Source: Acetivibrio thermocellus ATCC 27405 (lineage in GTDB: Bacteria > Bacillota > Clostridia > Acetivibrionales > Acetivibrionaceae). From it: DNA of 64,000 nucleotides. The notes beneath the pieces are model-generated. The model was given only the letters and a program-made list of their open reading frames with translations, was not told the origin of the DNA and searched no databases. A program made the position numbers and the translations under genes. Positions 24,721 to 33,145 of this stretch are shown here, piece by piece. The stretch spans positions 2,039,081 to 2,103,080 of the forward strand of contig NC_009012.1 in assembly GCF_000015865.1 (NCBI RefSeq), given 5' to 3'. How positions within the stretch are numbered: the first letter of the stretch is position 1; every line of letters begins with the position of its first letter.

Positions 24721-24880
24721 GCTTTTAAGCGAACATATAGCTTAAAAAAATTTTGTCTTAGTTTTATAACTTGTATGCATTTAGTCATTAACATAATGCA
24801 AGAGTAAAATTGATACATTTGTTTTATGCACGCTTACATGTGAACATATTGTTTCAAAATAACAACACGAGCTATAGCTC
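24721..24880. promoter_or_regulatory. Candidate operator region of the lysogeny block
   Basis: Two 18-base repeats, GCTTTTAAGCGAACATAT (24721-24738) and GCTTACATGTGAACATAT (24832-24849), match at 14 positions. A perfect 12-base palindrome GAGCTATAGCTC lies at 24869-24880. They sit between the first ImmA gene and the small gene at 24456. Binding by the XRE repressor (26003-26383) is likely but unproven. Confidence 0.4.
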
Positions 24881-24892
24881 CTGCTGTCATCT

Positions 24893-25603
24893 TTATATTG
24901 AAATTCCCAAAGTATTTAATCTTATTCCAGCAGCCTGTTTTGATACTTGAAACACAGATGCTAATTCATCAATTATTAATTCTCTAATAATTTCCGGACT
25001 TAATCCTCTCCACAAAAAATCGTTTATTCTTTTTCCTGCTTTATATCTTCCTCTTAACTCTTCTGCCTTTATTCTAAACATTTCTGCTGGCATTAGGATT
25101 GCTGCTGCTATGTTATCAGCCTGCCACTCTATCCACTCATCTGCTGTTTTAGGCTTGTATGCTTTTTGTTTAGGACATCTACAGGCTTTTGCCATAGCTT
25201 TATCTTTATATGACAGGGTCATAAATCTTAATTGATGCTTGTCCCAATGAACCATTTCATGGGTAACAGTAAACCTTTCTCTGCCTCTATTTGCTATTTC
25301 AGAAAGATCGCTTTCAACTAGAAGAGTTCCTTTTTTATATTGTCTTACAATATTTTGCTGAGTATCCTTATCATAAAGTTCCACACATCCATCAGAAAAT
25401 ATCATCATCCCTAAAGTATCACAGTTTCTATCGATATTTACATAGTCTATTTCAAGTCCCATTTTAAGCTCTGCAATATCTTCTACTGGTATTGCCATTG
25501 GTTCTTTCAAACCTTGTGGATAGTATTTTTGCAAAAATTTAGCTGCTTCTTTATCTATATCCCCTTTTCTGATGATGGGAACTAAATCATTATTCAAATT
25601 CAT
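24893..25603 (-). CDS. ImmA/IrrE-type metallopeptidase
   Basis: A 236-residue protein with the zinc motif HEMVH (His115, Glu116, His119) and the downstream DEWIEWQADNIAAAILMP third-ligand region. The C-terminal ~50 residues look like a helical region for DNA or partner binding. ImmA proteins cleave phage or ICE repressors after DNA damage. Third gene after the XRE repressor, in one operon, which makes that repressor the likely target. Confidence 0.85.
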   Translation of the reverse strand: MNLNNDLVPIIRKGDIDKEAAKFLQKYYPQGLKEPMAIPVEDIAELKMGLEIDYVNIDRNCDTLGMMIFSDGCVELYDKDTQQNIVRQYKKGTLLVESDLSEIANRGRERFTVTHEMVHWDKHQLRFMTLSYKDKAMAKACRCPKQKAYKPKTADEWIEWQADNIAAAILMPAEMFRIKAEELRGRYKAGKRINDFLWRGLSPEIIRELIIDELASVFQVSKQAAGIRLNTLGISI

Positions 25604-25619
25604 TATTACCCCATCCCCT

Positions 25620-25988
25620 TTATTTATTGTAAGCTTCTATGTCATTTATAACAAAATCACTTAATGAAGCATTATCTAATACTGCACTGCAGCTTAATTT
25701 AAACCATTGGCGTATTGACTCTGAAATATTTTCTTTAGCAAAATAATCCCCTATTTCTATATCGCAATTAACAAGTATATCAAAACTTACTTCTTCATCA
25801 TCTTGCTTGATGTTATTGACCCTTAGTATTTCTATATTATCCAATGTAGCTTCTAAAACTTCTATTACATCTCTAGCTCTTAATGTTAAGTCATACTCAG
25901 AATAGTTATTCATTATTTCATCTTCTAAAGTATCAAAAATTTGTTGGTAAAATTGTTCTTCTATCATACCTTTAAAATAATCATTCAT
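25620..25988 (-). CDS. Acidic phage protein, unknown
   Basis: A 122-residue acidic protein (many Asp/Glu), strong GGGAGGGGG site. It lies between repressor and ImmA genes with gaps of about 15 bases, so it belongs to the same operon. No motif recognised; a role in repressor control is only suggested by location. Confidence 0.55.
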   Translation of the reverse strand: MNDYFKGMIEEQFYQQIFDTLEDEIMNNYSEYDLTLRARDVIEVLEATLDNIEILRVNNIKQDDEEVSFDILVNCDIEIGDYFAKENISESIRQWFKLSCSAVLDNASLSDFVINDIEAYNK

Positions 25989-26002
25989 GAGTATCCCCCT
26001 CC

Positions 26003-26383
26003 CTACTCTTTCTCATCTAAGGCTTTAATAAATTCAATCCAAGCCTTTTCTGTAATATCACTTTTCCCCTCACTTTCGATTTTACGTGCTTTTCTAAGGG
26101 CAGTTCTAGCCAAACCACTTTCTTTTATATAATCAGGTAAGTCCATAGGGATTTCATCCCTATCTTCAGATGCTATATCAATCATATAATCTGTTTCTTC
26201 TGGTGTTAGTCCTAATATTTTTGCTATTTCCTCAATCTTATTGATATTAGGTGGATTTCTTCTCCCTTTTTCAATATCACTCCAATAAGCTGGAGAGATA
26301 TCTAACAGCTCTGCCATCTTTCTTAAACTTATTTCCTTTTGTTTTCTTTTTTCTGCAATAAAATCCCCAAACTTACTACTCAT
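26003..26383 (-). CDS. XRE-family phage repressor
   Basis: A 126-residue protein. Residues ~8-62 form a Cro/C1-type helix-turn-helix (SLRKMAELLDISPAYWSDIE, KGRRNPP). The acidic C-terminal half is helical, and lacks a LexA-type peptidase, which agrees with control by ImmA peptidases. The ATG at 26383 is eight bases after GGAGG. Best candidate for the lysogenic repressor. Confidence 0.85.
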   Translation of the reverse strand: MSSKFGDFIAEKRKQKEISLRKMAELLDISPAYWSDIEKGRRNPPNINKIEEIAKILGLTPEETDYMIDIASEDRDEIPMDLPDYIKESGLARTALRKARKIESEGKSDITEKAWIEFIKALDEKE

Positions 26384-26439
26384 AATATACACCTCCTTTC
26401 ACTGTCAGCATTATTTATTTAAAATTGAGTTTTGAACAC

Positions 26440-27264
26440 TTAAATAATAGAAAACTGCTTATATTCCTGTTTTTCCTTAATGAAATTCAAATTTTTAAGT
26501 CTTATCCTTGCAGCTGTTAAAGATACGTCAAATATATCTGCAATTTCACGACTTAAGACATCTGCCCATAAATCTTTTTCAAAATCAGTTCCCATTTCAT
26601 AACACATTCCCACCATACCTGCTGACTTAAATTTAGCTGTTACATATCTGGTAAAGATTTTCTTAGGCATTAATAATGCTGAAGCCATATAATCCGCCTG
26701 CCATTCAATCCAATCATCATCAGTTACAAGCTGCCTTTTCCCTGCACTTTCAATATCGATTGTACGGCATTTTATCACTGGCTCATTTGGGATAGCACTA
26801 TCAAATAATGTCATCTGCATTTTATTAATTGTGTAAATATGTCTGTGTAAAAGCCAATGTGCTATCTCGTGTGCATGAGTAAAGCGGCCTCTTCTTAATT
26901 GATCTTCATTCAGAAGACTATTGTCTATTAATATAGTCCCTTCATTTACTGGTATTCTTTTCGCTTTATTATTATCTGCATCATATACAGGAATATAACA
27001 ATCATTAAATACTGTCATTCCTAATATGGATTGATTATGTGTCAAATCTTGATAATCCATTTCCAATCCAGCATAACATTCTGAAAAATGCTCTACATCT
27101 AAACTGCAAGGCTCTTGAAGGACCTTTGAGTTATAATCCTGTAAAACTCTTTCTGCTAAATCATCTATCTCTACTCTTTTAAGAATAGGTGTACCATTAT
27201 TTTTAGTTTTAAAATCTAATTGAATCAATCTACCATCCCTCTCATAAATGCATGTATGCTTCAT
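26440..27264 (-). CDS. Second ImmA/IrrE-type metallopeptidase
   Basis: A 274-residue protein with HEIAH (His132, Glu133, His136) and DDWIEWQADYMASALLMPK. The C-terminal ILSREIADIFDVSLTAARIR helix region parallels that of the first ImmA protein, so the two are paralogues. No Shine-Dalgarno precedes ATG 27264, and a strong promoter ends only a few bases upstream, so the mRNA may be leaderless. Confidence 0.85.
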   Translation of the reverse strand: MKHTCIYERDGRLIQLDFKTKNNGTPILKRVEIDDLAERVLQDYNSKVLQEPCSLDVEHFSECYAGLEMDYQDLTHNQSILGMTVFNDCYIPVYDADNNKAKRIPVNEGTILIDNSLLNEDQLRRGRFTHAHEIAHWLLHRHIYTINKMQMTLFDSAIPNEPVIKCRTIDIESAGKRQLVTDDDWIEWQADYMASALLMPKKIFTRYVTAKFKSAGMVGMCYEMGTDFEKDLWADVLSREIADIFDVSLTAARIRLKNLNFIKEKQEYKQFSII

Positions 27265-27274
27265 TGCTAACACT

Positions 27275-27304
27275 ATTATAATATGGCATATTATTCCTTG
27301 TCAA
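27275..27304 (-). promoter_or_regulatory. Strong sigma-A promoter of the lysogeny operon
   Basis: TTGACA (27299-27304) and TATAAT (27275-27280), both perfect consensus, with an 18-base spacer. Expected start of transcription is near 27267, about four bases before the ATG of the second ImmA gene. Confidence 0.8.
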
Positions 27305-27340
27305 GAAATAAACATACAAAAACCGAAAAATAAGACAATT

Positions 27341-27529
27341 TTATTGAGATATCTTACTTTTCGTACATAACTTTTTCAATTCTTCTCTAATATTTTTGCT
27401 AGTGCCATAACAATACCTTTCAATTGCTTCTTTAATATTAAGAAATATTCCTTGAACCTTGCCAAACTGTGATACATTTTCAAAGATAGCTTTACATTTT
27501 ATTAAACAAAGGTAGACTCCAACAAAATT
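27341..27529 (-). pseudogene. In-frame coding-like remnant after the vsr stop
   Basis: Directly after the vsr TAG the same frame stays open for 62 codons to TAA at 27341. It reads like a protein C-terminus (CKAIFENVSQFGKVQGIFLN, IKEAIERYCYGTSKNIREEL). There is no start codon in it. It is either a remnant of another gene or a read-through extension of Vsr. No family recognised. Confidence 0.35.
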
Positions 27530-27946
27530 CTAACTTTTAGTATTCAGTACCTCTATTATTTTATTTACGCAGCCATCCAAATCTTTGATAATCTGCTTAG
27601 ACCAGAACCTCAGTACAATCCATCCTTCTTCTTCAAGCTTCCTTGTTACTTCTAAATCTCTTTCCATATTTCTTTTTATCTTTTTATTCCAGTATTCTTT
27701 ATTTGTACCTGCAACATCTGTATTCTCCTTATAATTGTATCCATGCCAAAACTCTCCATCACAAAATACAGCAACTTTTTTAACCACAAATACAACATCA
27801 GGCTTTCCAATTAATTTCCTATAATTTTTTCTATAACGATAACCTCTGCTCCACAGTGCTTTTCTTAGAATACATTCACTCTTACTGTCTTTATTTTTTA
27901 TTGCTCTCATATTTTTTCTTCTTTGTTCTGGAGTTAAATTATCCAC
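27530..27946 (-). CDS. vsr: Very short patch repair endonuclease
   Basis: A 138-residue Vsr nuclease, which nicks T:G mismatches formed when 5-methylcytosine deaminates. Family motifs: RRKNMRAIKNKDSKSE at the start, GKPDVVF with the catalytic Asp, VAVFCDGEFWHG, then EEEGWIVLRFW. The GTG at 27946 is eight bases after GAGG. It accompanies the m5C methyltransferase at 30150, as usual for Vsr genes. Confidence 0.9.
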   Translation of the reverse strand: MDNLTPEQRRKNMRAIKNKDSKSECILRKALWSRGYRYRKNYRKLIGKPDVVFVVKKVAVFCDGEFWHGYNYKENTDVAGTNKEYWNKKIKRNMERDLEVTRKLEEEGWIVLRFWSKQIIKDLDGCVNKIIEVLNTKS

Positions 27947-28050
27947 TATTTTCACCTCAAATTTATTAGATAAAAACTGACTTGTTTAATTAATGCTAAT
28001 TTTAATTTACCATTTTTTGTACACTATGCTTACATTTAAATCTATTCTGC

Positions 28051-28079
28051 TTGTACTAATACCATTTTTTTAATATAAT
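28051..28079 (+). promoter_or_regulatory. Sigma-A promoter of the opposite-strand gene
   Basis: TTGTAC (28051-28056), 17-base spacer, TATAAT (28074-28079). It gives a leader of about 25 bases before GTG 28112. Confidence 0.7.
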
Positions 28080-28111
28080 GTATTATATGAGTAATAAAGG
28101 GGTTGATGCTA

Positions 28112-28513
28112 GTGGCCATTGCTGGAAACAGTTATACAATACAATTAAAGCCTTCTCATCTTGGTTGGGGAGATTATCGGTATACAAATACGAGAGATAT
28201 TATCTACGGAGAAGGATATATTCCTTTACCCAAACCATATGCTAAAGCATTTAATATATTTAACTCGAATTATTCTGCTACAGGCCTGGGATATAATTTA
28301 TTTCGTGCTTCATCTGTTGATGGTTTTTTAAATAACGTAACGCTTCTGGCCCAAGGTTCTTCAACTGCTGGAGATATATATGCTAAACAATTTTCTGTAC
28401 ATGGTAATCTTAAGATGATTGGGGCATGGTATGCGAGTCAAAATGCAACAACTAACAATTTAGTAAGAGTTACTTGGACATCCCCAACAGATATTCTTCT
28501 TGAAATAATTTAA
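28112..28513 (+). CDS. Opposite-strand protein in the restriction island, unknown
   Basis: A 133-residue protein, the only convincing plus-strand gene of the prophage. GTG 28112 is nine bases after AAGGGG. The sequence is rich in aromatic and beta-prone segments (YGEGYIPLPKPYAKAFNIF, GNLKMIGAWYAS, VRVTWTSPTDILLEI). It recalls beta-barrel modules attached to restriction enzymes (B3-like DNA-binding domains), but that is a weak impression. It has its own promoter and a shared terminator, so it is an independent cargo gene between vsr and the nuclease. Confidence 0.6.
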   Translation: MAIAGNSYTIQLKPSHLGWGDYRYTNTRDIIYGEGYIPLPKPYAKAFNIFNSNYSATGLGYNLFRASSVDGFLNNVTLLAQGSSTAGDIYAKQFSVHGNLKMIGAWYASQNATTNNLVRVTWTSPTDILLEII

Positions 28514-28517
28514 TTTA

Positions 28518-28556
28518 AAATCCACTTTGATAAATTATCTGTCAAAGTGGATTTTT
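28518..28556. terminator. Bidirectional terminator
   Basis: Stem AATCCACTTTGA / TCAAAGTGGATT with flanking A and T runs on both sides. It can stop the plus-strand gene at 28112 and the minus-strand nuclease gene at 28584. Confidence 0.85.
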
Positions 28557-28583
28557 GCTTTTGTTCATATTCTTATAATTCGG

Positions 28584-30137
28584 TTATAAATCAGATAACA
28601 ATATCTGCCTATTAACAGAAAATATATCTCTAATGTTTTTATGTGTATAATGCTTGGACTCGTATGATTCAACAAGTTTAATCATATTAGATACACTCAT
28701 TGCTGAACCAGAAACACCAGTAGCATTAACAATATCTATAATTTGAGAATTAATGTTCTTTCCAAAGCCACCTGCAATATATGAAAAAAAGGCAAGCGGA
28801 TCACTAGAATTACTATAACGATTTAAATTTCCTATATAATTGTGAACCATTCTATTATGATGGTCATTGCTAATTGTATATTTACTGTATGCCTTATTAT
28901 CTATAATAGCCTGATATCCATCTTTATCAGATAAAATTAAAACATCAGGCGTAAGGCCTATAGGTCCTACATGTTTTGCTTCAAAACCAAAAACATTTTG
29001 AAATAATTGCACAGTTGCTTTTTCAAAGTCTGAAGCCTCATCTCTCCCTTTAAAAGCCATTTCAAAGTACTCTGTCATAAATGCACCAACAGACCCTCTT
29101 GGATACAGTTTCAAAAGGGTTTCTTCTACCAGCTTGTCCTCAAAACCTGTCTGCTCAGAAATTTTATCTATAAGATCTGTCGTTATTTTGGTTATCGGCT
29201 GTTTTAAAGATTCAACAATATATGCTTTTTTAATCTTCTGTTCAGCAATAATTTTAGCTGTAATAGTCTTAGTTTCTGTAAGATTTCTAGTATCTTTCTT
29301 GTGCTTAGGGTCAAGGCCGTATTTTCTTTGAAAATATTCATGTTGTTCAGGTCGATCAATAAAAGGCGGTGAAACAGATAAAATCTGCTGAACTTCTAAT
29401 CGTTTATCTTCAAGAATACGTACTTCACCATTATCTCTTTTTACAAGCTGTGTATATTCTAACCAGTTTACAATAGTATTTGCTAAATCCATTAAATGCC
29501 TATATGGATGTTCAAGATTGATATCACCTTTTGAAGATTTATATTTATCAAAAAAATCTTCTTCATGAATCATATCGCCGCTTTGTCTGAATTCTAAAAT
29601 TTTACCTACAATATATCTATAACATTTATCTGTTTCATTTTCTGCCTTCGTAACTATAATTTTTGCAATTTCCTCTTCTGTCAAATATTCTATCTCTGGA
29701 TCATTTAATAGTCTCAATAAAAATCTAAATGGTCTGATTTTAAATCTTGGGGCGACTTGAACTCCTCTGCTCAATGAAAAAGAAGATGGAAACTGATATT
29801 TTAAAATTTGGTTTTTCAAAACTTCAACAGGAGAGTCACCTGCCATTATGGCTTCACCTGCTAATGTTAACTTTATCTTTCCTGTTGATTCCTGTGTGAA
29901 TATCAACCCTAAGCTTGTAAGCCATGCCTTATATGTTCGTGCTCCTCCGCCTGTCTGATCTCTGCGTTCCCCTTTACGCTTTAAACCTGCCTGCTCTAAG
30001 GCATCTTCAAAAGATAAATGAGACTCTCTCTGTCCCTGCCATTCTTGATCTAATGATAATTCAGCAAATGCTGATAATACTTCAGGAACAGAATTTAATT
30101 TTCGCTTTGGTCTTGTTACCCACCAGTAATTTAACAA
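28584..30137 (-). CDS. Type II restriction endonuclease, FokI/AlwI-like nuclease domain
   Basis: A 517-residue protein. The N-terminal ~250 residues look like winged-helix DNA-recognition modules (QTGGGARTYKAWLTSLGLIF). The C-terminus has a PD-(D/E)XK core like the FokI cleavage domain: TPDVLILSDKDGYQAIIDNK with Asp and the DxK pair, followed by a helix with HHNRMVHNYI. It starts at TTG, eight bases after AGGGGG, 13 bases from the methyltransferase stop. The recognition site cannot be read from sequence. Confidence 0.75.
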   Translation of the reverse strand: MLNYWWVTRPKRKLNSVPEVLSAFAELSLDQEWQGQRESHLSFEDALEQAGLKRKGERRDQTGGGARTYKAWLTSLGLIFTQESTGKIKLTLAGEAIMAGDSPVEVLKNQILKYQFPSSFSLSRGVQVAPRFKIRPFRFLLRLLNDPEIEYLTEEEIAKIIVTKAENETDKCYRYIVGKILEFRQSGDMIHEEDFFDKYKSSKGDINLEHPYRHLMDLANTIVNWLEYTQLVKRDNGEVRILEDKRLEVQQILSVSPPFIDRPEQHEYFQRKYGLDPKHKKDTRNLTETKTITAKIIAEQKIKKAYIVESLKQPITKITTDLIDKISEQTGFEDKLVEETLLKLYPRGSVGAFMTEYFEMAFKGRDEASDFEKATVQLFQNVFGFEAKHVGPIGLTPDVLILSDKDGYQAIIDNKAYSKYTISNDHHNRMVHNYIGNLNRYSNSSDPLAFFSYIAGGFGKNINSQIIDIVNATGVSGSAMSVSNMIKLVESYESKHYTHKNIRDIFSVNRQILLSDL

Positions 30138-30149
30138 ACCTGCTACCCC

Positions 30150-31202
30150 CTATTCATTAACATTACATGGAACATTTTCATATTCAATACCTGCAAATGT
30201 TCTTAATACAGCTTCAAATATTATCTTTGCTCCTTTAGCTGGGACTGCCATCCCTATCTGCCTTCTTACACTTTCCTTTGAACCCTTAAATAAATAATCA
30301 TCTGGAAATGTCTGCAGTCTTGCTCTTTCCCTATTAGTTAATGCTCTTGGCTCAGCATAATGATATATATGAGTTCCACCGCCGCCTGAACCTGTTACTG
30401 TATAGGCTGGTCTATTAGGATCTAATCTTTTATATATTTGACTTATCTTTGCCCCTTTAACATTCAATCGAAGATGCTCAGGTAAATCTGCCGTGAAAGC
30501 ATTTTCTCCAGGTCTTATATATTTTAATCTCTCTGTTACTATTGCTGATTGTCTTGTCAATTCATTATTCGGTGCATCTTTCGGAATTGGTGGTACTTCT
30601 AATGCTGTTCTACAGGTATTATCTAAGTCTTTATACGGAACCGGAGAAGGAACTTTAAATTCATACGGTAAATCTTTTCTAATACCTATAATAATTATTC
30701 TATGACGTGCCTGCGGTATACCATATTCTTCAAACTTATATAAATGAGGATATAATCTATATCCAGCCTCTCCTAAATCATTAAGTATCTTTTTAAACGC
30801 TCCACCATCATTTGCCGACTTTAAACCGCCTACATTTTCAGCAAGAAACCACATTGGTTTGAACTTTTTCAATACTTTTACCCCATAAGTGTACAATGGT
30901 CCATATTCTCCATTAAATCCTTTTTGTTCGCCTACAACCGAAAAGTCATTGCATGGAAAACCAAATGCAAGGGCATCTATGGGTTGCAAAGAATCTATGT
31001 TCAACTTCCTTACATCCTGACATATAACCGATTCAGGATTATCCGGACATATATTGTGTATGTAAGTATCACAAGTATCTCTGTCATAGTCATTTGCCCA
31101 TTTATGAATTATTCTATATTCCTTATTTTCTATTTCTGCTGTTTTTGCTCCATAAGCCAGCCCTCCAGGACCACAAAACAGTTCTCCTAATTCAAATTTC
31201 AT
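30150..31202 (-). CDS. DNA (cytosine-5) methyltransferase of the restriction system
   Basis: A 350-residue m5C methyltransferase. Motif I is ELFCGPGGLAYG, motif IV GFPCND with the catalytic Cys, motif VI AENVGG, motif VIII QARHRIIIIG, and the C-terminal motifs ARLQTFPDDY and QIGMAVPAKGA. It is unlike the phage m5C enzyme at 10141, so the two have separate origins. It should protect the host from the nuclease at 28584; the linked Vsr repairs its deamination products. Confidence 0.92.
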   Translation of the reverse strand: MKFELGELFCGPGGLAYGAKTAEIENKEYRIIHKWANDYDRDTCDTYIHNICPDNPESVICQDVRKLNIDSLQPIDALAFGFPCNDFSVVGEQKGFNGEYGPLYTYGVKVLKKFKPMWFLAENVGGLKSANDGGAFKKILNDLGEAGYRLYPHLYKFEEYGIPQARHRIIIIGIRKDLPYEFKVPSPVPYKDLDNTCRTALEVPPIPKDAPNNELTRQSAIVTERLKYIRPGENAFTADLPEHLRLNVKGAKISQIYKRLDPNRPAYTVTGSGGGGTHIYHYAEPRALTNRERARLQTFPDDYLFKGSKESVRRQIGMAVPAKGAKIIFEAVLRTFAGIEYENVPCNVNE

Positions 31203-31220
31203 TTAAAATCCCTCTCTTGT

Positions 31221-31430
31221 CTATACTTTTTCACCATTTGTTAGTATAAAGTTTCTCTCAAATTTTGCTTCAACAGCTTCTGCTATTTGTTCTAATTCTG
31301 CTATTGTAAAACTTTCTCTTTTTAGTTTTGAATTAAGATTTTGAGGAGATTTTCCTAACCTCCTTGCTAATTCTGCTACACTGATATTACTTCTAACGCA
31401 CAGTACCTTAATTTGTTCTGAAATTTTCAT
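31221..31430 (-). CDS. XRE-family controller-type regulator of the restriction operon
   Basis: A 69-residue single-domain helix-turn-helix protein (ISVAELARRLGKSPQNLNSK), about the size of restriction-modification C proteins. It is the first gene of the operon ahead of methyltransferase and nuclease. The ATG at 31430 is six bases after GGGTGG. An inverted repeat covering the promoter is a ready operator for feedback control. Confidence 0.75.
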   Translation of the reverse strand: MKISEQIKVLCVRSNISVAELARRLGKSPQNLNSKLKRESFTIAELEQIAEAVEAKFERNFILTNGEKV

Positions 31431-31465
31431 CTTTCCCACCCCATAATAAGTGAAAATCTTCTCTA

Positions 31466-31494
31466 AGTATAAACGTTTTATTTTATACTGTCAA
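31466..31494 (-). promoter_or_regulatory. Promoter and inverted-repeat operator of the restriction operon
   Basis: TTGACA (31489-31494), 17-base spacer, TATACT (31466-31471). Inside it AGTATAAA (31466-31473) and TTTATACT (31482-31489) form a perfect 8-base inverted repeat with an 8-base gap, covering the -10 and reaching the -35. A repressor dimer here would block RNA polymerase. Confidence 0.7.
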
Positions 31495-31682
31495 TTATTT
31501 TGTTTAGCAACACATGAATGAAATTAAATTTATGCATTAATACAACAAAAAAGCACATAGCCTTCCATTCTTGTTGATATAAAGTGTATTTTGTTCATGC
31601 AATTTCATAAATCTTGCATACTCTCATACCTTCACCAACTCCCCCTCATATTTCTATCTCTCAATTTATATTTGCCAAAAAG

Positions 31683-31720
31683 TGCACCCCCGGGGGTTCA
31701 AATCCCCTCAAAACCTTAGT
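31683..31720 (+). other. tRNA T-arm-like sequence, probable prophage attachment site
   Basis: GGGGGTTCAAATCCCCT (31692-31708) has the T-stem, the invariant TTCAAAT loop and pairing of a tRNA T-arm, but no tRNA precedes it and no CCA follows. It lies where the prophage stops and the host rlmD terminator begins. Phages often integrate at tRNA 3' ends and leave such a fragment. The rest of 31495-31680 is AT-rich and holds nothing I can name. Confidence 0.4.
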
Positions 31721-31744
31721 CTACGGAAACATAAAACACACATG

Positions 31745-31766
31745 AAAAAAAGGGGCAAATTGCCCC
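31745..31766 (-). terminator. rlmD terminator
   Basis: GGGGCAA/TTGCCCC stem followed on the minus strand by seven T, 18 bases after the rlmD stop. Confidence 0.85.
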
Positions 31767-31783
31767 AAGCCTTTGATTTCAAG

Positions 31784-33145
31784 CTATTTCTTCTCTATCA
31801 ACGCAACGCACTCCACGTGATACGTCCACGGGAACATGTCCACAGGTTGAACCTCCCGAACCTCAAACCCGCCTTCCGCCAAGTACTTCAAATCCCTTGC
31901 CAGTGTCGCCGGATTGCAGGACACATAAACAATCCTCTCCGGCTTCATATCCACCAAAGTCTTCAGCACTGCCTCATCGCATCCCTTCCTTGGAGGGTCA
32001 ACCACCACAACATCCGCGCGCACGCCCTTTTCATACATCTCGGGTATTACCTTTTCCGCTTCTCCAACTATAAACTCCGCATTTTCCACTCCGTTAACCT
32101 TGGCATTTTCCCACGCATCCTTCACTGCCGCCTCAACAACTTCAACACCATAAATCCTTTTCGCCTTCTTTGACAAAAACAGCGAAATAGTGCCTATACC
32201 GCAATACAAATCAAAAACAGTCTCCTTGCCTGTAAGCTGCGCATAATCCAACGCCTTTCGATACAGCACTTCCGTTTGAACAGGATTCACCTGAAAAAAA
32301 GACAGCGGCGATATATTAAACTTAAACTCTCCTATATAATCAGTAATGGTATCCCTTCCATAGACGACTATATTCTCATCACCCAAAATAACATTGGTCC
32401 TCTTTGTATTAACATTCAAAACAACACTCTTTATCTCCGGAATCTCTTTTACCAGCCTGTCCACCAGCTTTTTCTGACTGGGGATGTTTCTTCCGTTAAT
32501 GACCAGAACCACCATTACCTCGCCGGTCTTAAACCCCACACGGGTCATAATGTGCCGGACCAAGCCTTCTCCGGTAATTTCATCATATGTACTTATATTG
32601 TTTTTCTCTATATACTCCTTGACAACAGCCCTTACCCTGTCACTTACAGAATGCTGAATGGTACAGGTGGCACAGTCAATAATCTCATGCGATCTTTTTG
32701 CGTAAAATCCCGCCCTGATTCCATCCTTATACCTTCCTATCGGATATTGGGCTTTGTTCCTATAGTTTACCGGCTGCTCCATCCCAACGGTATCATGTAC
32801 CACGACATTCTCCAGCCCGCCGATTCTTCTGATGCTTTCCCTTACAACGTTGGTCTTGAATCTAAGACTTGCTTCATAATTCATGTGCTGAAGACTGCAT
32901 CCTCCACACCTTTTGTACGAAGGGCAAAAAGGCTCCGTCCTGTCGGAGGAAGGCTCCAAAACTTGAAGGAGTTTGCCAATGGCATAACTCTTTTTCACCT
33001 TTATAATCTTTATCTCCACCTTTTCCCCTTCAACCGGGCCGTCCACAAAAACCGTGAAATTGTCTATCCTTCCGACTCCCTGCCCTTCATGGGTCATTCC
33101 GGTAATGTCAATAGTATAAACCTCATTTTTCTTTACCAAATCCAA
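31784..33145 (-). CDS. rlmD: 23S rRNA (uracil-5-)-methyltransferase, RumA/RlmCD type
   Basis: A 453-residue RNA m5U methyltransferase. Residues ~1-60 are a TRAM RNA-binding domain. Iron-sulphur cysteines are in CPSYKRCGGCSLQH and later CATC. The SAM domain has DLYCGIGTISLFL, VVVDPPRKGCD and the catalytic-Cys motif YVSCNPATLARDL. It starts at TTG, eight bases after AGGCGG. Orthologues modify U747/U1939 of 23S rRNA; which one cannot be told here. First host gene to the right of the prophage. Confidence 0.9.
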   Translation of the reverse strand: MDLVKKNEVYTIDITGMTHEGQGVGRIDNFTVFVDGPVEGEKVEIKIIKVKKSYAIGKLLQVLEPSSDRTEPFCPSYKRCGGCSLQHMNYEASLRFKTNVVRESIRRIGGLENVVVHDTVGMEQPVNYRNKAQYPIGRYKDGIRAGFYAKRSHEIIDCATCTIQHSVSDRVRAVVKEYIEKNNISTYDEITGEGLVRHIMTRVGFKTGEVMVVLVINGRNIPSQKKLVDRLVKEIPEIKSVVLNVNTKRTNVILGDENIVVYGRDTITDYIGEFKFNISPLSFFQVNPVQTEVLYRKALDYAQLTGKETVFDLYCGIGTISLFLSKKAKRIYGVEVVEAAVKDAWENAKVNGVENAEFIVGEAEKVIPEMYEKGVRADVVVVDPPRKGCDEAVLKTLVDMKPERIVYVSCNPATLARDLKYLAEGGFEVREVQPVDMFPWTYHVECVALIEKK

